DNA from: Erysipelotrichaceae bacterium
GTDB lineage: Bacteria; Bacillota_I; Bacilli_A; Erysipelotrichales; Erysipelotrichaceae
Assembly (NCBI GenBank): GCA_016280635.1
Contig: JAEEHC010000084.1
Span: 43,809-107,808 of the forward strand
Direction: 5' to 3'
DNA: 64,000 bases
In this document: positions 35,109 through 41,696 of the stretch, in pieces
Numbering within the stretch: position 1 is the stretch's first letter
Layout of the letters: each line of letters opens with the position of its first letter
Notes under the pieces: model-generated
Database searches by the model: none
What the model was told of the DNA's origin: nothing
What the model saw: the letters and a program-made list of their open reading frames with translations, nothing else
Translations under genes and position numbers: made by a program

Positions 35109-35978
35109 ATGAAGTGGAGTATTTTCAAGGACACCTCCGTCGACAGCGAACTGGAGAAGTACGATGTTGAAGCGGAAGAACCTGAAGAGGAAGTAAACGC
35201 TGAAGCGGCTGCTGAAAGTGAAGAAAAGCGCAAGCCGGAAGAGGGAATGTCTGCCATTGAAGCGCTGACCATGATGACCGCCGGACGTCCGGGCATGTCA
35301 GAACCGACAGCTGCGGCTGAGACACCGGCCAGTGAGCAGACCATCGAATACAAGACGACCTTCAGTCTGGAAGAAGACGAAGGCGAAAGTGAAAGAGAAG
35401 AGAAGACTGTCATCAGCGAACCGACTGAGGAGATCGACCTGGATGAGGAAGAAGATGAGGACGAAGAATACGAATATGTAACCCCTCATTATTTCCGCAA
35501 CGCCTTTCTGATTGTTCTGCTGTTCATGCTGATCGGCGCGGTTGCCAGTTTCTTCCTGTTCAATAACCGGATGGCTGAACAGCTGCGGGCCGGTTATCTG
35601 GCCAACGGTTACATCATGACCAACGAAGCCACGGCGACAGCCGCGGACATCCGTGAAGGCAAGACTGCTTACGTTCACGGCAAACTGGTCACCGGAACCT
35701 ACATTGACATTGACACTTCCAATGCCACGGCGACCCCGGGGGACATTCTGGAAGGATATACGGCCTATGTCAACGGTCAGCTGATCACCGGAACCATTCC
35801 GACCTATACCGGCAACGGCTCTTTCGTGATCGTTCCGACTACCAAGGACATCATCATTCCCAAGGGCTATTATCTGAAGACCACTCTGAACATCAGCGGC
35901 AGCGGTCAGCTGCAGAGCAAGAACATCAAATACGGTGTTGAGATCTTCGGCATCGTCGGAAGCTATACGGGGAACTGA
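35109..35978 (+). CDS. membrane-anchored protein with tail-fibre-like repeats (second of pair)
   Basis: 289 residues. A 125-residue, very acidic cytoplasmic N-terminus (EEEDEDEEYEY before the helix) precedes one membrane helix (131-151). Two repeats follow (172-197 and 205-229, ATATAADIREGKTAYVHG and ATATPGDILEGYTAYVNG), then a C-terminal KYGVEIFGIVGSY block (274-286). The extracellular part is homologous to that of the preceding protein; the acidic cytoplasmic part is unique to this one. GGAGGTGAG precedes the ATG. The pair probably acts together at the cell surface or envelope; that is inference. Confidence 0.8.
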   Translation: MKWSIFKDTSVDSELEKYDVEAEEPEEEVNAEAAAESEEKRKPEEGMSAIEALTMMTAGRPGMSEPTAAAETPASEQTIEYKTTFSLEEDEGESEREEKTVISEPTEEIDLDEEEDEDEEYEYVTPHYFRNAFLIVLLFMLIGAVASFFLFNNRMAEQLRAGYLANGYIMTNEATATAADIREGKTAYVHGKLVTGTYIDIDTSNATATPGDILEGYTAYVNGQLITGTIPTYTGNGSFVIVPTTKDIIIPKGYYLKTTLNISGSGQLQSKNIKYGVEIFGIVGSYTGN

Positions 35979-35979
35979 C

Positions 35980-36792
35980 ATGAAGCCGGAAATCCTGGAA
36001 AAAATCGAGTATTATAAGCAGCTTGGCCATGTCGTGCCCAAGCTTTCATCCATCAAGACCGAAGAACAGATCGAAGGGATCCGTAAGAGCGGCGTGATCA
36101 ATACCGGAGTGCTGGACTATGTCGCCTCCAAGATCAAAGCCGGAGTCAGCACACAGGACATCGATGACTGGGTAACCGAGTATACTGAAGGTCATGGCGC
36201 CATCTGCGCGGACTTCCACTATGAAGGCTATCCCAAGCACGTCTGCGTTTCCATTGACGATGTGGTCTGCCACGGCATCCCCTCCAGCAAGGAGATCCTC
36301 AGGGAAGGCATGATCGTCAATGTTGATGTATCCACGATTCTGGACGGCTACTTTTCCGATGCCAGCCGGATGTTCATCATCGGCGAGACGACTAAAGAAA
36401 AGCAGCGGCTGGTTGAGGTGACCAAGCAGTGTCTGGACATCGGCGCTGAGCAGATCAAGCCCTATGGTTTCATCGGGGACATCGGCTATGCCATTGAGCA
36501 GCATGCCAACCGCAACGGCTACAAGGTTGTCCGGGAATTCGGCGGCCACGGCGTCGGCCTGCAGTTCCATGAAGAACCCTGGGTCGGTCATTTCGGCAAG
36601 AAGAACACCGGCATGCTGATCGTACCGGGCATGGTATTTACCATTGAACCGATGATCAACATGCGCAAGTCCGGCATCCGGGTCAGTGCCCTGGACGGCT
36701 GGACTGTCTATACCAAGGACAAGCTGCCTTCTGCCCAATGGGAGCACACCTTCCTGGCTACTGAGGAAGGCTTTGAGATCCTGACTTATTAG
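35980..36792 (+). CDS. map: methionine aminopeptidase, type I
   Basis: 270 residues. Removes initiator methionine from nascent proteins. The five metal ligands are D116, D127, H190, E223 and E255, in VNVDVSTILDGYFSDAS, GGHGVG, FTIEPM and WEHTF. A 20-residue N-terminal extension (MKPEILEKIEYYKQLGHVVP) precedes the usual start of short type Ia enzymes. It begins 1 bp after the second repeat-protein gene and is probably read from the promoter at 34528. Confidence 0.95.
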   Translation: MKPEILEKIEYYKQLGHVVPKLSSIKTEEQIEGIRKSGVINTGVLDYVASKIKAGVSTQDIDDWVTEYTEGHGAICADFHYEGYPKHVCVSIDDVVCHGIPSSKEILREGMIVNVDVSTILDGYFSDASRMFIIGETTKEKQRLVEVTKQCLDIGAEQIKPYGFIGDIGYAIEQHANRNGYKVVREFGGHGVGLQFHEEPWVGHFGKKNTGMLIVPGMVFTIEPMINMRKSGIRVSALDGWTVYTKDKLPSAQWEHTFLATEEGFEILTY

Positions 36793-36801
36793 AGGTCGTC
36801 C

Positions 36802-36891
36802 ATGAAGAAAAAGACCTTTGTCAAGTTTCTCATCATTCTGATGGTAGCGCTGATGTGCTTCAGCGTTCTGTCAGCACTGCTGAACCTGTAG
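36802..36891 (+). CDS. 29-residue single-pass membrane peptide, DUF4044-like
   Basis: The frame from ATG 36802 to TAG 36889 encodes MKKKTFVKFLIILMVALMCF followed by SVLSALLNL: a basic start and one hydrophobic helix. AGAGG at 36791-36795 overlaps the map stop and precedes the ATG. A terminator follows. The size and K-rich start fit the DUF4044 group of tiny Bacillota membrane proteins. The function is unknown. Confidence 0.65.
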   Translation: MKKKTFVKFLIILMVALMCFSVLSALLNL

Positions 36892-36911
36892 AAGATATTT
36901 GCGAAAAAACG

Positions 36912-36938
36912 ATCGGCGGTTAGTGAACTGCCGATTTT
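36912..36938 (+). terminator. Rho-independent terminator of the map operon
   Basis: ATCGGCGGTT (36912-36921), AGTG loop, AACTGCCGAT (36926-36935) with one G.U pair, then TTTT. Confidence 0.82.
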
Positions 36939-36989
36939 CCTATGGCCGAAAGAAAACAGCAATGTCTTTTGGCACAAATCGATATGTAC

Positions 36990-37232
36990 TCAATGATCTT
37001 GACTTATATCAGAATCATCATTATCCAAACCATAGGCCGCGGAAATAGTGGCATATTTCCTGCATCCTGCTTCTTCCATCTTTTTAATAAGATTTCTTTT
37101 CAGTTCCGGATCACTGACCATTAAGATACTTTGTGATTGAACGTTAACAATACCATATCCATAAGGAGAATCAACCAGGACCCATTGGTCTTTTTCGTCT
37201 TTCCACAAATACTCATATCTAGAAACATCCAT
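36990..37232 (-). CDS. small hypothetical protein in an A+T-rich patch
   Basis: 80 residues from MDVSRYEYLWKDEKDQWVLV to SDISQDH. AAGGAAGAG lies about 8 nt before ATG 37232; an in-frame ATG further upstream (37259) has no such site. The codons are plainly richer in A and T than those of neighbouring genes, and the following 200 bp to parB are similar and non-coding. This points to recent acquisition. The size and acidity would fit an immunity or antitoxin protein, but I do not recognise a family. Confidence 0.6.
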   Translation of the reverse strand: MDVSRYEYLWKDEKDQWVLVDSPYGYGIVNVQSQSILMVSDPELKRNLIKKMEEAGCRKYATISAAYGLDNDDSDISQDH

Positions 37233-37409
37233 ATTATATTCTCTTCCTTTCATAATCAAATTTTGTTACCCCTCTCCCCACAGCAATTATTATTGAGATT
37301 TTTTGCGGCGCTCCTATTGATTTAAGATAGTGCAGTGTTTGGCAATGACCACTCCCCGCATTGGTGTTTTTGAACTGTGTGAACGCACTCGTTAGTTAAT
37401 GGTGAAGAA

Positions 37410-37429
37410 AACCCGCTGCATAGCGGGTT
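37410..37429 (-). terminator. terminator of the parB operon
   Basis: AACCCGCT (37410-37417), GCAT loop, AGCGGGTT (37422-37429). On the minus strand the stem is followed by TTTCTTC, 8 bp after the parB stop. Confidence 0.8.
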
Positions 37430-37436
37430 GGTTTGA

Positions 37437-38303
37437 TCATTCGATCATGCCCAGCAAGTCCAGGATCCTATTGAGATCATCGGTATCATGGAAGGAAAGA
37501 TTGATGGACTTATCAGTTATCTTGACCGGCGTGCCGTATTTTTCCTTCAGCCGCTTTTCCAGATCAGCGATGAAAGGATCCTTCTTCGGCTTTACCGGGT
37601 TCACTGCCGGCTGGGGCAAATGAGACAGGGCTTCAACGGCTCTGACGGACAATCCGTCCGCCACGGCTTTCTGGGCCAGCTGTGAGCAGGTCTTGGAATC
37701 CAGGGTAATCAGCGGCCGAACATGTCCCATGGACAGCTTGCCGTCTTCGACCAGCTTCTGCACGTCCTTGGGCAGCTTCAGCAGCCGTACCGTGTTGGCA
37801 ATGTGCTCACGGCTTTTGCCGATGCGGGCAGCCAGCTGTTCCTGGGTGCAGTTCATCTTTTTCATTAAGGTCTGATAGGCAGTCGCCTCTTCAATGACGT
37901 TGAGGTTTTCTCTCTGAATGTTTTCCAGAAGGGAGATCTCCATCATCTGGTCGTCAGTTGCCTCCATGATGATGGCCGGGATGGTTTCCCTGCCGGCGAT
38001 CTCGCTGGCTCTTAACCGTCTCTCACCGGAGATCAGTTCATAGCCGCCAACCGCCTTGCGGACCAGTATCGGGGTGAAGACCCCCTGCTGGCGGATGGAG
38101 TCAGCCAGTTCCCGGATCTTTTCGTCGTCAAAGACATGACGGGGCTGATAGGGGTTGGTGCGGATCTCACTGAGCTTAAGGGAGACCTTGCGGCCGCTGC
38201 CGTCATCGTGAGCGGTGTTTTCAATCTCGCTGATAACGTCTTCAATGTTTTCGCCGAAGATGGCCGACAGACCGGTTCCCAGTCGTTCTTTCTTAGCAGC
38301 CAT
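37437..38303 (-). CDS. parB: chromosome-partitioning protein ParB (Spo0J)
   Basis: 288 residues. ParB binds parS, spreads as a CTP-dependent clamp and works with ParA in chromosome segregation. The N-terminal nuclease-like/CTPase domain contains SGERRLRAS and the ENIQRENLN arginine patch region, followed by an HTH domain (TQEQLAARIGKSREHIANTV) and a C-terminal dimerisation part. It starts 8 bp after parA. The order rsmG-noc-parA-parB matches B. subtilis, which supports assigning this copy as ParB and the other as Noc. Confidence 0.94.
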   Translation of the reverse strand: MAAKKERLGTGLSAIFGENIEDVISEIENTAHDDGSGRKVSLKLSEIRTNPYQPRHVFDDEKIRELADSIRQQGVFTPILVRKAVGGYELISGERRLRASEIAGRETIPAIIMEATDDQMMEISLLENIQRENLNVIEEATAYQTLMKKMNCTQEQLAARIGKSREHIANTVRLLKLPKDVQKLVEDGKLSMGHVRPLITLDSKTCSQLAQKAVADGLSVRAVEALSHLPQPAVNPVKPKKDPFIADLEKRLKEKYGTPVKITDKSINLSFHDTDDLNRILDLLGMIE

Positions 38304-38311
38304 TTGACCTC

Positions 38312-39076
38312 CTAACTGTTCTTGGTAATGACTTCCTTGGCCAAAGCGGCATAGGCTCTGGCGCCTTCGGACTTGATGTCATGCTCAAAAATGCTCTTGC
38401 CGTAGGACGGCGCTTCAGACAGGCGGATGTTGCGGGGGATATAGGAGCGGTAGACTCTTTCCTTGAAGTACTTGCGGACTTCCTGCTGAACTTCAACGGA
38501 CAGCTTGGTACGGGCGTCATACATGGTAAGCAGAACGCCTTCGATGTAGAGCTGCGGGTTGGAGACCTTCTGGACCATTCGGATGGAAGCCAGCAGCTGG
38601 GTCAGACCTTCCAGAGCGTAGTATTCGCACTGAACGGGGATGATGACGGAATCGGCCGCGGTCAGGGCGTTGGTGTTGAAAAGACCCAGAGTTGGCGGGC
38701 AGTCGATGAGAATGTAGTCATACTTGTCTCTCAGCGGAGCCAGCTTGGCTTTCAATAACTTGTCGCGGTCCTGGTTATAGTTGGCCATTTCCAGGTCACT
38801 GCCGGCCAGGTCGATGGTCGCCGGAATGATGTCCAGCGGCGGGATGCGCTTGGTGATGATGCACTCTTCTGGAGTGGCATCCTGCAGCAGCAGCTCATAA
38901 GTGCTTTTTCTGACTTCTTCCCGGACACCGATACCCTGAGTGGCATTGGCCTGCGGATCCAGGTCTACCAATAAGACTTTCTTTCCCAGATATGCCAAAC
39001 CTGCAGCCAGGTTAATGCTTGTTGTTGTCTTGCCGACGCCGCCCTTCTGGTTGGCTAAGGCGATAATCTTTCCCAT
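38312..39076 (-). CDS. parA: chromosome-partitioning ATPase ParA (Soj)
   Basis: 254 residues. A deviant Walker A motif KGGVGKTT (11-18) carries the signature lysine, and DLDPQANAT and LIDCPPTLG (Walker B) follow. Soj-type ATPases drive partition and modulate DnaA. ATG 39076 is chosen because GAGAGGTG lies 8 nt upstream; the alternative ATG at 39082 would be only 2 nt from it. It lies between noc and parB on one transcript. Confidence 0.95.
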   Translation of the reverse strand: MGKIIALANQKGGVGKTTTSINLAAGLAYLGKKVLLVDLDPQANATQGIGVREEVRKSTYELLLQDATPEECIITKRIPPLDIIPATIDLAGSDLEMANYNQDRDKLLKAKLAPLRDKYDYILIDCPPTLGLFNTNALTAADSVIIPVQCEYYALEGLTQLLASIRMVQKVSNPQLYIEGVLLTMYDARTKLSVEVQQEVRKYFKERVYRSYIPRNIRLSEAPSYGKSIFEHDIKSEGARAYAALAKEVITKNS

Positions 39077-39109
39077 AAACATACACCTCTCAAATCATTT
39101 TATCATATA

Positions 39110-39868
39110 TCAGGCGGTTTTTCTTACCTTTATTGTCATGACGTAGTACTCATCGTCTTCGCTCTCCTCCATTGAGACCTTATCAGAGAGCTGACGGCAC
39201 TTATTATAGCTGTCCTTCAGGGAATTGATGAGAATTTTTTCGGACACCCCGAAACACTTCAGCTTTCCGGCCTTTCTGGCCGGTTTGCGGCTGACCAGTT
39301 CCTCGGTCTGCTGAACATTAAGATTCTTCTTTCTAATGGTCTCCAGCGTCCTCACTTGTTTTTCTGGCGGCAGTCCTAGCAATGCCCGGCCGTGGCGCTC
39401 ACTGATCTCGCCGGCGCTGATGGCGGACTGGACCTCGGATGTGAGGTTCAGCAGCCGCAGCTTGTTGGCGATGGATGACTGGCTGCGGCCCAGCCGGTCA
39501 GCGAGCTGCTGCTGGGTCATGCCGGTCAGCTTGAGGATCTGTAGGTAGCCGCTGGCTTCCTCCATGGCATTGAGGTCCTCACGCTGGATGTTTTCGATCA
39601 GGGCCAGCTGTGCGCTCTTTACCTCACCGGCGTCGATGACGATGGCCGGAATCTCCTTATGGCCTAATAACTTACAGGCTCTCAGTCTTCTTTCCCCGGC
39701 GATCACTTCGTAGCCGAAGTAGGTCTCCCGGACGCTGATGGGCTGAAGCAGGCCGTTTTCGGCGATCGAATCGGCCAGCTGGCGCAGGCTTTCCTCTTCA
39801 AAGTCGCTGCGGGGCTGATAGGGGTTGGTCTTGATCTTGTCTATGCTGATCTGTTTTAACTGTGACAT
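39110..39868 (-). CDS. noc: nucleoid occlusion protein Noc (ParB paralogue)
   Basis: 252 residues of the ParB family with the same CTPase domain (AGERRLRACKLLGHKEIPAI, ENIQREDLN) and an HTH (TQQQLADRLGRSQSSIANKL). Noc binds its own site and blocks septum formation over the nucleoid in studied Bacillota. Gene order directly after rsmG supports Noc rather than a second ParB. A perfect Noc-binding consensus at 34496 supports this. The short N-terminal amphipathic part (MSQLKQISIDKIKTN) is less clearly membrane-targeting than in Bacillus. Confidence 0.88.
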   Translation of the reverse strand: MSQLKQISIDKIKTNPYQPRSDFEEESLRQLADSIAENGLLQPISVRETYFGYEVIAGERRLRACKLLGHKEIPAIVIDAGEVKSAQLALIENIQREDLNAMEEASGYLQILKLTGMTQQQLADRLGRSQSSIANKLRLLNLTSEVQSAISAGEISERHGRALLGLPPEKQVRTLETIRKKNLNVQQTEELVSRKPARKAGKLKCFGVSEKILINSLKDSYNKCRQLSDKVSMEESEDDEYYVMTIKVRKTA

Positions 39869-39883
39869 TTATTAATCATTCCT

Positions 39884-40567
39884 TTACAATGGCTTTTTCT
39901 TGATCTGTGAATAGTTGCGGGGGTAGCGGCGGTCAGTTGGAGCATTCTTGACGATGTCGATGATCAGCCGCTGCTGTTCATCCAACTGATGGCTGTCGAC
40001 GGCGACTACCCTGCCGTTGAGCTTTTTGAGGGCGTTTTCGCTTTCCTGGAGTTCCTCGCTTCCCCGGGGGCCCTTCATGGCCAGAAAATGGCCGCCGACC
40101 CGCACCAGCGGCAGGCAGAGTTCACTGAGGATGTTGAGAGAAGCTACGGCCCGGGAAGTGACGGTATCAAAGCCCTCATAGTGGCTTTGGGCATAATCCT
40201 CGCTGCGCTGATTGACGGCTTCGATGCCGCTTAGCTCCAGCCGGATGATCACCTCATTGAGGAAGGTAATCTTCTTGTTGTTGGGCTCCAGCATGGTCAC
40301 CTGAAGGTCAGGATTGCTGATCTTGAGCACGATGGCCGGGAAACCGGCTCCGGTACCTACATCCACCAGGGAATTTCCCAGCGGGTAGCGGTTGAGCAGC
40401 AGGCAGTCGGCAAAGTGCTTGAGGTAGATTTCCTGACGCTGGGTTATGGCGGTCAGATTAAACTTCCCGTTCCACTCAATCAGCAGATCGGCAAAAAGCT
40501 CCAGCTGCTGCAGCTGTCTTTCCGTCAGCGTCATTTCGTGGCCTTCAAGAAGTTGTCTTAGTTCCAT
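39884..40567 (-). CDS. rsmG: 16S rRNA (guanine-527-N7)-methyltransferase
   Basis: 227 residues. Methylates G527 of 16S rRNA; loss gives low-level streptomycin resistance in many species. SAM motif VDVGTGAGFP (68-77), NLTAITQRQEIYLKHFADCL upstream of it and the TSRAVASL segment are characteristic. In most bacteria the gene lies beside mnmG near the origin; here the upstream neighbour is a divergent rpiB. A 15-bp gap separates it from noc. Confidence 0.96.
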   Translation of the reverse strand: MELRQLLEGHEMTLTERQLQQLELFADLLIEWNGKFNLTAITQRQEIYLKHFADCLLLNRYPLGNSLVDVGTGAGFPAIVLKISNPDLQVTMLEPNNKKITFLNEVIIRLELSGIEAVNQRSEDYAQSHYEGFDTVTSRAVASLNILSELCLPLVRVGGHFLAMKGPRGSEELQESENALKKLNGRVVAVDSHQLDEQQRLIIDIVKNAPTDRRYPRNYSQIKKKPL

Positions 40568-40737
40568 GCTTCACCTCGCCTACCTATTATAACAGAGATT
40601 ACGCCTGATAAACCGAATTCTCCTGCTGTTTTTCCGCATCCGGCAGGCTGAATGATTACGGCAATCGCGCTGTTTTATGGTATCATAAATTTAGAAGAAA
40701 AAACCGCCAGGCGGTGAAAAGGACAAGGAGAAATAAC

Positions 40738-41193
40738 ATGAGAATCGGAATCGGAAATGACCATACAGCCGTGGAAATGAAAAACGCCATCAAGGCCTAC
40801 CTGGAATCCAAGGGCCATGAAGTTGTCAACTACGGTACGGACAGCACGGAGAGTTATGACTATTCAATTGCCGGATACATCGTCGGTAAGGCCGTGGCTT
40901 CCGGTGAAGTTGACTGTGCCGTACTGACCTGCGGCACCGGCATCGGCATCTCACTGGCAGCCAACAAGGTACATGGCATCAGAGCGGCTGTCTGCTCAGA
41001 ACCCTATTCAGCCAGAATGACCAAGATGCACAACAATGCCAACATCATCTGCTTCGGTGCCCGGGTAGTCGGCGTGGAAATGGCCAAGATGATCGTTGAT
41101 GAATGGCTTAACACCAAATATGAGGGCGGAAGGCATCAGAGAAGAGTCGACATGATCACGGAGATTGAGCAGACTCAGAACCTGAAATACTGA
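40738..41193 (+). CDS. rpiB: ribose-5-phosphate isomerase B
   Basis: 151 residues of the RpiB/LacAB family. Interconverts ribose 5-phosphate and ribulose 5-phosphate. D8-H9 (GNDHTAVEMK), the catalytic C65 in LTCGTGIGISLAANK and HNNANIICFGAR are present. LacA/LacB cannot be excluded by sequence alone, but a single gene with no tagatose genes nearby favours RpiB. AAGGAGA precedes ATG 40738. An IS-derived hairpin now serves as terminator. Confidence 0.9.
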   Translation: MRIGIGNDHTAVEMKNAIKAYLESKGHEVVNYGTDSTESYDYSIAGYIVGKAVASGEVDCAVLTCGTGIGISLAANKVHGIRAAVCSEPYSARMTKMHNNANIICFGARVVGVEMAKMIVDEWLNTKYEGGRHQRRVDMITEIEQTQNLKY

Positions 41194-41230
41194 GCCGGCT
41201 GAAAAAGCAGCTTAGAAGAAAACCTGACAA

Positions 41231-41283
41231 AATCTCTTAAATTAAAGGTGGACACCCAGGCGACCGGAATCGCCTGGGTTTTC
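41231..41283. mobile_element. remnant of an ISL3-type element end
   Basis: TTAAATTAAAGGTGG (41237-41251) matches TTAAATTAAACGTGG of the IS at the right end of the window with one change. It is followed at the same offset by a hairpin, ACCCAGGCGA (41254-41263) with TCGCCTGGGT (41270-41279), equivalent to the hairpin at 63649-63672. The stem sequences differ but both pair fully. No transposase is left. The hairpin plus TTTTC probably terminates rpiB. Confidence 0.65.
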
Positions 41284-41559
41284 ATAGTGCCGGAAGACGG
41301 CTGCTCAAAGGTCGGGATTGAGCTCGCTGTCAGCTTTCTGCTGAATTGCCTTGCCGATGCTATTGCCTTATGAAAAGGGAATCGGGTTTTTGGTCATCCG
41401 GCTTTGCTGAGCCTTTTGAGTGAGCCAGGTAAGCCATCCTTGACCGGATAAAGTTCAGAAAACCTCCAGGTGTCTCGTAAACGGCGCATTGACTGGCGAT
41501 TTTGGCTTTTATTTTACTGTAAATTTTTATGAAAGCATACTGAAAGTATGGTGAAAATA

Positions 41560-41588
41560 TTGAAGTGGCTGAAAACTTTCGGTAAAAT
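41560..41588 (+). promoter_or_regulatory. promoter of the surface-protein gene
   Basis: TTGAAG (41560-41565), 17 bp, TAAAAT (41583-41588). An inverted repeat at 41536-41550 lies just upstream. The leader would be about 100 nt. Confidence 0.65.
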
Positions 41589-41696
41589 ATATGAGAAAGC
41601 GATTGCATGGCTTCCTTTTAACATTTAGAGGAGGCGGGGAAGAGCACGAATTCATATTACTGTTCTGACCTTCAAGGCAATCCGAAAGGAGATTCT

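Larger units (their letters stand above)
41194..41696. other. 503-bp intergenic region
   Basis: It holds the IS-end remnant and hairpin at 41231-41283, then about 270 bp in which I see no gene with a ribosome binding site, then a CATACT-GAA-AGTATG inverted repeat (41536-41550) and the promoter of the surface-protein gene. A minus-strand frame (41360-41608) has no ribosome binding site and no recognisable product. Confidence 0.6.

Noticed and set aside
36990..37259. Assigning the A+T-rich small gene as an antitoxin or immunity protein
   Set aside because: Size and acidity are compatible, but no motif and no toxin partner support it.
41360..41608. An 82-codon minus-strand frame in the gap after rpiB
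   Set aside because: It has no ribosome binding site, no domain and it overlaps the promoter and inverted repeat of the surface-protein gene.
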